Assembly: GCA_018398585.1 (NCBI GenBank)
Contig: JAGTTD010000010.1
Location: 2,249,501 to 2,313,500, forward strand
Direction of reading: 5' to 3'
Source of the DNA: Simmondsia chinensis
Lineage: Eukaryota > Streptophyta > Magnoliopsida > Caryophyllales > Simmondsiaceae
DNA length: 64,000 nt
The position numbers and the translations under genes are program-made. Under the pieces are notes generated by a model that worked only from the letters and a program-made list of their open reading frames with translations, searched no databases and had not been told where the DNA came from. Below, piece after piece: positions 10,955-21,800 of this stretch. How positions within the stretch are numbered: the first letter of the stretch is position 1; each line of letters begins with the position of its first letter.

Positions 10955-12115
10955 AACTCCGCATCGAGTTAGTTGGAGTCCATACCGGTCAACCTTGTGC
11001 ACAACTACAACTTGTCTCTAAGGACCACCTTTGTCAATAAATTTGCTATATTCTTAACGATGTGAATCTTCTTCAGCTCATCAAGTTTCCTCACTTACAA
11101 AATACAAGCAATGGTTTCACACGTAAATATGCTTTATGCAAGCATGATACATGGATTGTTACTCAAACTTATCGCACTCTGACTATCATAAAACACCACA
11201 TATTCTTTCTGTTTCAGATCCGGTTATTAAAAAAGTATCTTTAACCACAACATCGTCTTCCCTGCTTCAAAAGCAACAATATACTCAGATTCAGTAGTGG
11301 AAAGAGCCATGCACTTCTGCAACTTCTGCTGCCAAGAAACAGCTCCCTACAAAAGTAAATAAATATCGAAGTGCGGCATATCGGAATCTGAGTACCCTTC
11401 AAGAATTGGTCCCAAGCCTCCAAAACTCAAACACTGTTTTGAAGTATTTTGCAAATATCTGAAGACCCGCTTCACTACTCCCAATGAACTTTCCTTGGAT
11501 CCGAAAGAAACCAACTCAGAATACTCACAGCATGCACTTTGTCGGACACAAACTATAACATACATCAAAGAACCAACAGTTGAAGAGTGGAGAATAGCAT
11601 ACATTTCTTCTTTCTCTTCCTTAGTCATAGGACAAGATTGATTACTCAATTTAAAGGATGCAACAAAAGATGTGCTAGTAGATCTAGTACTCTTTATGTT
11701 AAACCTATCAAGCACATGTTTAACTTATTTTCGTTTTAACAACCATAACTTTCCAACTTCTCTATTCACAGGTAATATCTATACTCAAAATCTCCTTAGT
11801 CGGACCCAGGCCGTTCATTTTAAAGGACTTTGACAACTCCTCTTTAAGCTATCAAATCATATCTGCAATTTGCTCAATAATTAACTTATCATCAATGTAT
11901 AGCAATAAGATAATGATATTAATCCCGATTCCATATATACATACAATGATCTGCAGCAATTCTCTTTATGGCCTAGGATTTTGTCTTAAACCATATAAGC
12001 TCTTTTTCAACTTACAAACAAAGTGCTCTTTGTCTCGAATTTCAAGTCCTTCGTCCTACTTCAAGTATATGTTCTCTTGCAAGTCATTATGGGGAAAAAC
12101 GATTCACATCTGACT
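10955..12115 (-). pseudogene. Decayed Tnt1-like Ty1/copia RT-RNase H relic
   Basis: On the minus strand the order from right to left is: a reverse transcriptase piece with FVCKLKKSLYGLRQ and an LLLYIDD active-site block; SFKMNGLGPTKEIL; then MTKEEKEEMYAIL and STVGSLMYVIV (11347-11715). RNase H pieces follow: AVSWQQKLQKCMALSTTESE, VVFYDSQSAISLSNN and IANLLTKVV, down to about 10955. Stop codons and frameshifts are frequent. The motifs match the Tnt1 (TNT 1-94) branch, different from the two other copia elements in the window. LTRs are not recognisable. Confidence 0.8.
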
Positions 12116-13554
12116 GTTCAAATCAAGATACATGCTAGCTACCGTAACTAATACCATTCAATTTAAATCCATCCTTAAAATTAGAACGAAGATCTCATTA
12201 AAACCAATCCCTTTCTTTAATTGAATCTTTTTACCCTCGATCGAGCCATTTGTTTCTAATTACTATTTTAATTTATAGTTTCAATATTTTATGGGTGAAC
12301 CTAACACAAGAATACCACATTTATTGTCAAATTCAGTAACTTTTTACTAAAATTATTTTATTTATAATTAAAAGCATAAGATCCTCAAAAGTACTTAGGA
12401 AATGTACTCCAACAAAAACAAGAGCTAAAATAATAATAAAAGAAAGAAATATTAAGAACGACAAGATCAAAGCCAATAAGTTAAACTAGGAACGCACCAT
12501 AGGCAAAGTTAGGCAAAGGTCGCCCAGCTTTGTCCATGATCGGCCACTGAAGACGCTGCCTGAGAATGGAATTGACGAACTTGAGTACTAGATATTTAGG
12601 ATCTTGATCTTTGAACAATAATGGAGGTCAATCTGTGAGGATCTTCCATGCAATGGCGGATGGAGATATAAGTGTCACCAACTAAAATTTAGAACCAGAA
12701 GATTACCCTCAATTTTACATTGTCGATAATTTATAAAGGTAAAAGCGAATGGTTATTTTCATAATGGGGCCACCTCGGAGTGCTTGTCACAATGACTAGG
12801 GTAACCATCAACATAGCAGCGCCGAGCACTGCCGACAACATGCAATTTCATGGAATAATTTCACATGTATCTATTTTTGATAATTAAAATACAAGCTCGA
12901 TATAAAGTGGTGTGAACACTAACGTCACATAAATAAGAAACAAAAGCAAAAATACATAGTACACATAATTAAAAACAAGTGCAAAATAATCAGAACATCC
13001 CAAAATTATCTTCAAAGAATCACTAAGTCAACAATTGGACCATCTAAGGATACATACTCATGATTCCTCGCTGCTTCTTTGACTTCAGGATTTCACTGAG
13101 ATCTCCTAATAAAATTATGGGTTCACCAATATATACTTTCAGGTCACATAGTTCATCGCATCTACTATCATTTTCCTTCTATCAACACAGTTAAAAATTG
13201 TCAGCGCCAATGTACTTAATACACACCATCCCACAACCAAGTGAGTTTACATCTTTCAGTTATTACACTTCCCTCGTGTCTTCTAAGTCTAAGCTCCACG
13301 AGCCTAAATCGTTTTTTATAGATGGCTTCAGCTTATCACCTTTCCTTCACGGTTCGTATTCGTACTAAAATATATTCAAAGTATTTTCCAATAATGCAAT
13401 TTCAATGCATCTTGCATGTCAATTTCACCAGCAATACTAACAAATCAATTGTGTCAAAATAATTTTAGCCATGTTCTCAAATTGCTAGTTGGCCATATTG
13501 TGCAAAAGTAGATGCTCTTTCAAGTTGCCTCTTTCCTTACTTTCCTTTTCTTTT
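12116..13554. other. Gene-free stretch
   Basis: No gene is supported. 12480-12540 shares a dispersed motif (AAACTAGGA, then AGGCAAAGG and CTTTGTCCATG) with 7240-7290. Otherwise nothing is recognised. Confidence 0.4.
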
Positions 13555-13985
13555 CAATAATTAGAGTATCGATATTTTAATACTCTAATATTTTTAAAAA
13601 TAATAAAAAATACTTAAACATTTTTAAATTAATAAAAAGACTCCTAAATTTTTGTAATATTAATAAAAAGGTCTTCCTCCGACACGATGACCTCATCTTC
13701 CATCGATAGACCTGACGTTGCAACTAGTTTTTTTTTTAATATTACTGTAAAATAATAAAAATACCCTTCAACATCTTTTTCATTGTATTATAAACATGAA
13801 ATTCGAGACTGTGCATTAAGTAGAAACTAATTATTTTTGCATAACTTGTTTAAAATAAATATATTCTAAGAAATAAATTAACACAATATCAATTATATAA
13901 AGACTAAATTAATACAATAAAAATATAAAAACTAAATTAATACAATAAATAAAATATAAACATTAGACGTCAGCTAGCAGACGTA
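13555..13985. repeat. Partial copy of a foldback MITE family
   Basis: The sequence (TTTAATACTCTAATATTTTT, AATTAATAAAAAGACTCCTA, GACGATGACCTCATC) matches one arm of the elements at 26745-27285 and 28440-28965. The opposite arm is absent here. Confidence 0.5.
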
Positions 13986-14839
13986 TAGCTATGCTAGCAT
14001 GCATCATTGCCAGGTGGGACCCTTTCCGTACCATGTTGCAATTAAGTAAGAAATATATTAAAAAGTGCTAAAACTAAACACAATTTTAAGATATATATTA
14101 GTATCTTTATTACAATTTGATAAGTTTTTTGGCCAAAAAATACAGAAACGATATGTTATTTACATTCAATAAATATTTTATCATAATTCGCTGAATTTTT
14201 GAAGAAAACACTAGTATAACTTATATATATTATCATAATCGTGCATTATACTAATATTTTTTTATAAATTTGGTTAAAAATACCCAGGTGATAAAATATT
14301 CAAGCCTCAGGATGCTCCATTGTATATATTGAAAGGATACTTAGGTGATAAATAACTAAATCTCAAGTACTTAAGTGATAATTTTTTTTTTTATTTATGG
14401 TATATTACTTTCTATTAGTTTAATCTTCATATATTTCTAATAATATTGTAGGAAACGCAAACTTTTGCAAGAAAAATTGGATCTTTTTTACTACTTTAGT
14501 TCCTTACTTTATTTTATTAATCTGCGTATTAATGTATGTGAATAATTGTCGATTTTATTATCAAAGATCTGAAAACAATTGACTCAATAGGGTCACCAAT
14601 AAATATGGTAGCTGGAACTGAACCAATTTACTCATATAGGACCGATTAAAGCGATTTAGACCATCACGGATTGACTTCTTGGTGTTAAAAAAAAAAAACC
14701 AAAAAAAAAGATACTCACGGGTTTCATATGTTGCAAGCTGGTCAGGGTTTCGAGCAATGCTAAAATTTGGAGAAATATTCAATCTTTGACACCATGTTAA
14801 AATTTAAAAAAGAGGAAAATAAAATAAGCAAGCTAAGTT
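13986..14839. other. Gene-free stretch
   Basis: 14285-14420 carries the dispersed GGTGATAAATAACT/TACTTAAGTGATAA motif family. An ACC-flanked A-run at 14688-14710 is low-complexity sequence. No gene is visible up to the copia element. Confidence 0.4.
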
Positions 14840-14844
14840 TATAT

Positions 14845-15011
14845 TATTAGAGTATATTATCTCTAGGATTTATTCAAATTATTATACAATCATAATCCCT
14901 TGATTTATTCCTTGATTTACTCTCTTATCATATAGAATTAGCTCTATATATAGGTTATGTATTTCTCTTCTTTCATCATTCAATACAATTGAGCATTACA
15001 ACTCTTCCATA
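14845..15011 (+). repeat. 5' LTR of copia element 1
   Basis: It starts TATTAGAGTATATT and ends CTTCCATA, directly before the primer-binding site. A CTCTATATATAGG block can serve as the TATA box. The ends are non-canonical (TA...TA rather than TG...CA). Confidence 0.92.
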
Positions 15012-15022
15012 TGGTATCAGAG
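15012..15022 (+). promoter_or_regulatory. Primer-binding site (tRNA-iMet type)
   Basis: TGGTATCAGAG follows the 5' LTR without a gap and matches the 3' end complement of plant initiator methionine tRNA used by most copia elements. Confidence 0.9.
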
Positions 15023-15185
15023 TCTCCAAAGGAAACTCTCTTCTAACTCTTCTCTCTTGTTCGTTAATTCTTTTCTTTCTCTACTTTACTAGTATTTCGA
15101 TTGGCTATCTTCTCCCTCTTCTTATCTTTTTTTTTTTTTTTACAAGTAACATTTTATTTTATTTTTTTTGCTTTACTTCAAATCT

Positions 15186-17122
15186 ATGGCAGCTAACAAC
15201 AACAATACTACCCCCCCACCCACGGCCACCAGTCGGCCGACCACCACCCCCATCACTGTCGGGACCGGCCACCCTAATGCCGGCTCCCCAGTCTACTTCC
15301 GGGTGGTGGGACCCATGGCTGTGTTCGATTTTCCCCATATCGGCTCCATATCCTTGGGTCTAACCCTCAATGGTCTAACGAGTACCGGTGTCGCCATCCC
15401 CGGTAGCCCGTTAGCAACCACGAGGCCACAATTTTCTCAATCTTTTGGCTCGGGCATCCCTACCCTTCTCTCCTCCCTACCCCCACTGGCGGCGGCCGGT
15501 ACCACCACCTCTGTTGGTGGCTACCACACCTCCCTCGCCTTCGACCCTTCCCACCCTTACCTCACTGTCCCTCCCCTCGGTGCTGCACCAGTCACCACCA
15601 GCAGCCCGCACACCAGCAACGCTGGTGGTGCACTAGGGGCCGGTCTCGCTGGTGGCGTAGCAGCAGGGGCTGGGGCGGGGGCTGGGTTCCCTTCCCTTAC
15701 TTTCCCTAATATAAACCCTAATTTACATCATACCACAAGTACCCCTTTATTACTTCCTCTTTCAAGTATTTCCAACATAATTACAATAAAATTGGAAAAT
15801 GCTACTGACTATACTACTTGGCGAGAACAATTTTTTATGCTTTTAATTTCGCATCAACTTATGGGTTACATCGACGGTACCTTTCTCTGTCCTCCCACTT
15901 ATATAAAAACCCACAATGGTCCCTCTCTCCCTAACCCCGACTATATAAATTGGGTCCGAACTGACCAAAGTTTAAGATCTTGTATCGCCGCTACTTTATC
16001 CCGATCCCTCCTTAACGACATCGTTCATCAACCCACATCAAAATCCATGTGCGATGCCCTTGTCAAACGATTCCGAGATCATTCACTAGCCAAAGAGTTT
16101 GACCTGAGATCTCAAATAATTAATCTTAAAAAGGATGGCAAAACAATGGACAAATACCTCTCTGAGTTAAAATCTATTGCTGATGACCTTGCTGCCATAG
16201 ACTCACCCATAGCCAATCGAGAACTAGTACACTATGCCCTTTGTGGGCTTCCAATCGAATATGCCGCATTTGCAACTCTAACTCGCAATACTTCTCCCAC
16301 GCCTCCTTTTGAAAAGGTCAAGACTGATCTTCTTAATGAGGAAAGCGCCCAGAATCGTTATCAGGGTCGCCCCACCTCTGATCAGCACCATGCTTTAGTC
16401 GCTTCAAATGCAGGTACTCAAGGATCCAACTCCGGTCGTGGGGGCCGCGGTCGAGGTAAAGGACGCAACTCAGGCCGCCGTGGTAACCGAGGGGGCCAAA
16501 ACGGGGGACAATATCAACACCAACAACATCAATCGGGACATCATAATTCGCACCCCCAACTGCCTCAACCTCGCCCACCTGGTAATGCTTCACCCATCTC
16601 TCACGGTATTCTTGGACCCGGGCCCAAATTATGCCAAATCTGCAATCAACTTGGTCATAATGTTGTCTCATGTCCGTACCGCTTTGATCATTCCTCCTAC
16701 CCTGATCCTTCCCACTCTCTTGCTGCCATGTCTATCGCTGACTCACAAGACTACAGTTGGTATCCCGACTCGGGAGCTACCAATCATATGACACCAAACG
16801 TAGGTATGCTTCGCTCTCTTCCTCCTTATCGTGGCCAAAAACGTGTTTTAGTTGGGAATGGGGCGCTTCTTCCCGTCACCCACGTGGGCTCTTCAACTTT
16901 AAACACTAAAACTCGCCAATTACAACTTCGTAATGTTATGTTAGTTCCCAACCTAACTCATAATCTCTTATCTATAAAACGCTTATGCCATGACAACTTA
17001 TGCACAGTTGAATTTGACTCAAATTTTTTTTGTATTAAGGACAAGGCTACGAGGACCCCTCTACTTCGAGTTCGCAGTAACGGTGCACTCTATGGCTTCT
17101 CGCCTCACTCACTCGGACTTAT
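15186..17122 (+). pseudogene. Copia element 1 gag-protease-pre-integrase region
   Basis: From ATG 15186 the product opens with a long Pro/Gly/Ala/Thr-rich N-terminus (about 180 residues), unusual for gag. A UBN2-type gag domain follows (TDYTTWREQFFMLLISHQLM), then an Arg/Gly-rich basic stretch, a CX2CX4HX4C zinc knuckle (CQICNQLGHNVVSC) and the aspartic protease motif DSGATNHM. The pre-integrase region begins before a 22-bp tandem duplication (17101-17122 and 17123-17144), which shifts the frame; the old frame ends at 17240. Confidence 0.92.
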
Positions 17123-17144
17123 CGCCTCACTCACTCGGACTTAT

Positions 17145-18895
17145 GGCACAAACCCTATCCGGACACTTATGGCATTGTCGCTTAGGGCACCTAGGCCGTC
17201 CCATGTTAGACATTCTCTGCTCCCGCAAACTCATCCCTAGCTCACGATTTACTGCTTTTTGTCAAGATTGTAATTTGGGTAAGTCACATAGACTACCTTT
17301 TCAACGTGTTTCGCATTTCGCTACCTCTTCCTTGCATTTAATTCATTCCGATGTATGGCAATCTCCTGTAGCATCAAACTCTTATTATAAATACTATGTT
17401 AACTTCATTGACGATTTCACTCGCTTCACATGGCTTTACCCTATGAAACAGAAATCTGAGGTCTTTGACATTTTTGAAACTTTTAAAACACTTGTTGAAA
17501 ATCAATTTTCAACCAAAATAAAAATCTTTCAAAGTGACGGTGGTCGTGAATTCGATCATCGTCGTATGCACACCCTATGTCGTCAACATGGCATTCACTT
17601 TCCTCTTTCATGTCCTGATACTCCACAACAAAATGGAGTGGCGGAAAGAAAGCACAAACATATTATTGAAATGGTACGAACGCTCCTTATCCAATCTCGC
17701 CTACCGTACACCTTCTGGGATGATGCTGCGTGTACTGCATGCTTCATTATAAACCGTCTCCCTACCCCTGTTCTTAAAAACTCATCTCCTTTTGAAAAAC
17801 TCTTCAAACGGTTTCCGGATTACACTAGTTTTTGCGTTTTTGGGTGTGCATGTTATCCTAACATCACACCCCGTGCCCCTCATAAATTAGCTCCACGTTC
17901 TTTACCATGTATCTTCATAGGATATGCGGCACGCTATAAAGGCTACCGATGTCTTGACCCCACAACAGGCAAAATTTATATCAATCGACATGTTAAGTTC
18001 AACGAATCTAGCTTCCCCTACCCTGAACTAATTAACCCAACTCACGCTTCTGAACCTGGTAGTACAGCCACTGTCGTTGATCTCCCTCTCCCGCTCGTAG
18101 TAACCACGGCTACAGGCACCACCTTTCCAAGTCCGCCAACTGAACCCCTCCCTCTCCGGATGACTACTACTCCCCCTAGCCCTCCTCTCCCCAGCCCTAT
18201 GGCCCTTGGTCCCTCCACTCATAACCAAGACCCTAGCCCTCACCCCGACATCCCTATTGTCGAAACTGAGGCTGCGATTCTCCCCGAACCCACCTGTACT
18301 CCCATCTCGGTTCCTGCCTCGGCAAAACCGTCGGGGTCTCCTTCACCAGACCCTCCTATCCCCTCCCCCTCGGTCCCTATCCCCTCCCCACCCGAGCCCT
18401 CACACTCGGCCGCACCCGACCCCAACAACAACCTTAATGTCCACCCCATGCGAACTCGACTCAAGGATGGTATTCGAAAAACTCGATATCCCCTATCCCT
18501 ATCATCCATTACCGTCATCCAAGAACCTACGCGTTACTCCCAAGCCATTAAAAATCCCAAATGGCAAGAGGCTATGGCAGATGAATTTAACACCCTAATT
18601 CTAAATAACACTTGGGAACTTGTCCGCCCCAATCCAAAACATAACATTGTAGGAAGCACTTGGAAATATCGGGTCAAATACAAAACGGATGGCTCCGTCG
18701 ACCGGTTTAAAGCTCGCCTTGTTGCCCAAGGCTTTCACCAACGTGAAGGTATTGACTTCAAGGAGACCTTTAGTCCAGTCGTCAAGCCCTCTACCATACG
18801 CTTTGTCCTCACACTTGCGCTCACAAATAAATGGCAAATTAAACAACTCGACGTTAAAAATGCTTTTCTTCATGGCCATCTTAAGGAAGAAGTCT
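17145..18895 (+). pseudogene. Copia element 1 integrase-reverse transcriptase region
   Basis: This continues in the next frame with the GAG_pre-integrase motif [12 protein letters not shown] and the integrase core: [30 protein letters not shown] and [16 protein letters not shown], so the D, D and E positions are present. A Pro/Ser-rich linker and the reverse transcriptase start follow ([44 protein letters not shown]). The frame ends at a TAA at 18895-18897, where a few bases normally encoding the residues before QPKGF appear deleted. Confidence 0.92.
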
Positions 18896-20054
18896 AAGCA
18901 ACCTAAGGGTTTCATACACCCCCAATTCCCCGATCATGTATGTCGCCTTCATAAGGCCCTATATGGTCTCAAACAAGCGTCCCGGGCCTGGTTTCACCGC
19001 TTCAGTACCTTCCTCTACAGCCTCGGCTTCACCTGTTGTAGAGCTGATACCTCTCTCTTCCTTTTCCGCTCTACGAATGATATCATATGCCTGTTACTCT
19101 ATGTTGATGACATAATTCTTACAGGATCAAAACCCCCATTCCCTTGACACCCTCATTCACACCCTTTCCACTCAATTTTCCATGAAAGACCTTGGTCCCC
19201 TTCACTACTTCCTAGGGATTGAGGCCCAAAAGACAAACACTGGCATGTTTCTCTCCCAGCATCACTACACTATTGACCTCCTCCACAAACATAAGATGGA
19301 GGATGCCAAACCCATTAAAACCCCCCTCCCGGCTCGGGCCCATCTATCCCTGACTGAGGGTGACGTATTGCCAGACCCTACTGAGTACCGCAGTGCGGTT
19401 GGGGCTCTGCAATATCTCACCATGACTCGTCCCGACATATGTTATGCTGTTAATCTTATTTCCCAGTTTATGCATGCTCCCAGGACTAGTCATTGGCAGG
19501 TTGTGAAGCGAATCCTTCGATACCTCAAAAGCACCCCAGATCACGGCCTAACGATCCTTCCTGGTGCCTGCACATCTTTCGTTGTCTACGCTGATGCTGA
19601 TTGGGGAGGATGCCCCGATACTCGTCGTTCCACCACTGGGTATGCCGTCTTCCTTGGGTCCACCCTCATCTCCTGGCGAGCCAAGAAACAAGCTACTGTC
19701 TCAAAGTCATCCACTGAATCCGAATATCGTGCTGTCGCCCAAGCCGCTGCTGAAGCAGACTGGGTTCGCTACCTCATGCGCGACATCGGTCTCACACACT
19801 CCGACCCTATCATCATCTACTGTGACAATGTCTCTGCTTCATATATTGCAGCCAACCCTATCTCCAATGATCGAACTAAACATGTTGACGTTGATTTTCA
19901 CTACGTTCGTGAGAAAGTTCTCAAAGGAGATCTTCAAGTTCGCTATACTCCCATAACTCAACAAATAGCCGACATCTTCACCAAAGGACTCGGTGCTACC
20001 TTGTTTCACTATCACAAAAACAATCTTCATGTCGCTGCTCCACCTTCAGATTGA
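18896..20054 (+). pseudogene. Copia element 1 reverse transcriptase-RNase H region
   Basis: The first part reads CRLHKALYGLKQASRAWFHR and the catalytic LLLYVDDIILTG. A one-base gain in the C run near 19132-19136 then shifts the frame. The second part runs from KDLGPLHYFLGIEAQ through the RNase H motifs [30 protein letters not shown] and IYCDNVSA to KHVDVDFHYVREKV and the stop at 20054. Confidence 0.92.
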
Positions 20055-20061
20055 GGGGGCC

Positions 20062-20228
20062 TATTAGAGTATATTATCTCTAGGATTTATTCAAATTATT
20101 GTATAATCATAATCCCTTGATTTATTCCTTGATTTACTCTCTTACCATATAGAATTAGCTCTATATATAGGTTATGTATTTATCTTCTTTCATCATTCAA
20201 TACAATTGAGCATTGCAACTCTTCCACA
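20062..20228 (+). repeat. 3' LTR of copia element 1
   Basis: It begins TATTAGAGTATATT right after the polypurine tract (20048-20061) and ends CTTCCACA, followed by the TATAT target duplication. It differs from the 5' LTR by about six substitutions and no gaps, close to 96% identity by eye. Confidence 0.92.
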
Positions 20229-20245
20229 TATATATATATATATAT

Positions 20246-20440
20246 GGATGTTAAACGTGTTTGGGCGAGAGTAGTACCAGGATGGGTGACCTCCTGAGAA
20301 GTCCTCACCCTCGGATTAGGGACACTGGGAAACAGCTTCTCTTTAGGTTAACACCCTAAAGGGGAAAAACTGCATACATCCGTCCCCCCCAGACCCTGCG
20401 TAGGCGGGAGCCTTTGAAGCACTGGGTATGTTCCTTTTCC
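20246..20440 (+). mobile_element. 5S-rRNA-headed SINE, 5'-truncated, T-rich tail
   Basis: The first about 60 bp (GTTAAACGTGTTTGGGCGAG, TAGTACCAGGATGGGTGACC, GAGAAGTCCTC) match the 3' half of plant 5S rRNA. The SINE body follows: GGGAAACAGCTTCTCTTTAG, GGGAAAAACTGCATACATCC, CCAGACCCTGCGTAGGCGGG, ending GCACTGGGTATGTTCCTTTT. It sits next to the (TA)n after copia element 1. Confidence 0.85.
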
Positions 20441-20464
20441 TTATATGAAAATTGTTAATTTCTT

Positions 20465-20982
20465 GAACACTTAAGAAAATTATTATTTAGGTATTATGAA
20501 GTTTGATCCTTTATCACTTAGATACTCTAATATTTTAATATATATAATAGAGTACCTTGAGTTTTAAACAATTTATCACTTAGGTACCCTAAAGTTTTAA
20601 AATTTTATCGATCATATACATTTTTGTCAAAATTTGATAGATTTTGGAAAATGCTGAAACTAAACAATTTCAAAAATATATTAGTGCCTTTACTAGAATT
20701 TGAGGATTTTTTGCCCCAAAATACAAAAATGATATATAATTGTGGCAATATTTAAGTAATTCATATCAATATGAGTGAATATTATATCGTAATTCACTAA
20801 TTTTTTTATGAAAACATTAGCATGGCTTATATATATTATCGTAATTATGTATTATATCATAATTTTGTGCATAAAATTGGTTAATAGATATCAAATTTCA
20901 TTATATGGTACCTAGGTGATAATTTTTTTTAACCCTATGTGAGGATACTTAGATAATAAATGTTTAAATCTTATAATATTTA

Positions 20983-21010
<28 letters not shown>
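20465..21010. repeat. Dispersed AT-rich repeat (GTACCTAAGTGATAA family)
   Basis: Blocks such as TTATCACTTAGGTACCCTAA recur in both orientations here and near 7700-7830, 14285-14420, 34785-35235, 35795-36300, 36860-37290, 38630-38740 and 44820-45110. The ends are (TA)n. It is probably an old MITE family; borders could not be fixed. Confidence 0.5.
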
Positions 21011-21013
<3 letters not shown>

Positions 21014-21299
21014 GATATGACTCTAATGATAATATAAGAGATAGAGAAGAAAATAACGAACATTGGATCTAAATCAAGGACCAAGATTTCAAAAGCATAC
21101 ACGGCTCATTAAAGTCAATGACTTAGATTCCCTTGATTTACATTCAACGTTCATTATTTACTTTTCTTATCTCTCGTCCTCTCTTCAGAGTCATACCCAC
21201 ATAGTAGGGCATGACTCTCACAAGAGAGAGAGAGAGATGAGAGAAGATATAACAACCATTGGATCTAAATTAAAGGTCAAGATTTCGAATGTACTTTTA

Positions 21300-21690
21300 C
21301 ACAAATCCAAAGACTAATACCAGACAACCCACACAGGAAACGAAAAATGTAATCTAAGCTCACAGAAACTAAGGGAATACTCTTAAAAACTCCATTCTTT
21401 ACAAGAACATCCACATGGTTATTCGCTTCCCTCATTACATGAGTAAAGGAGACCGACCTAAATGCTCGTCTTAGGAAATCAGTCTTGTTTAACAAGAAGT
21501 TGAGCCTCCAAGGACCACTGTTGACAGCCGAAGTCCACGATATTGTATTAGATGAGTCTGATTTAATGACCAGGTTTACATTACAAGCTTTCCCGTATCA
21601 GGCTAAGGTTTCTAAAGCAAAGGACATGGCTTTAACTTCGGCTTGATTAGGGTACTCCATAAGCGTAATAAATGGTATAATAGATTAGTA
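21300..21690 (-). pseudogene. LINE RNase H (RVT_3-type) remnant
   Basis: Minus-strand frames give EYPNQAEVKAMSFALETLA, VIKSDSSNTISW and, after a break, SVSFTHVMREANNHVDVLVK. This is the order seen in the RNase H domain at the end of plant non-LTR retrotransposon ORF2 proteins. At least one stop codon interrupts it. No reverse transcriptase is attached. Confidence 0.7.
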
Positions 21691-21800
21691 ACCACTCTAC
21701 ATTAGTTTCGAAATAGCTCGTGTTCGGACGTGATTGCATCACATCCTATGTAAATTTAAAATGTCTTTGTTATTTTACATTAGAGATGATGTAGAACGAG

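Larger units (their letters stand above)
14845..20228 (+). mobile_element. Ty1/copia LTR retrotransposon, complete but disabled
   Basis: Two 167-bp LTRs (14845-15011, 20062-20228) differ at about six positions. A TATAT target duplication flanks them at 14840-14844 and 20229-20233. The primer-binding site TGGTATCAGAG (initiator-Met tRNA type) and a polypurine tract GATTGAGGGGGCC are in place. Gene order is gag, protease, integrase, reverse transcriptase, RNase H, which defines copia. The polyprotein is broken by three frameshifts, so the element could move only with help. The LTRs start TATTAG rather than TG. Confidence 0.95.

Noticed and set aside
16333..16791. Frames overlapping copia gag on other frames and strand
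   Set aside because: Shadows of the gag coding sequence.
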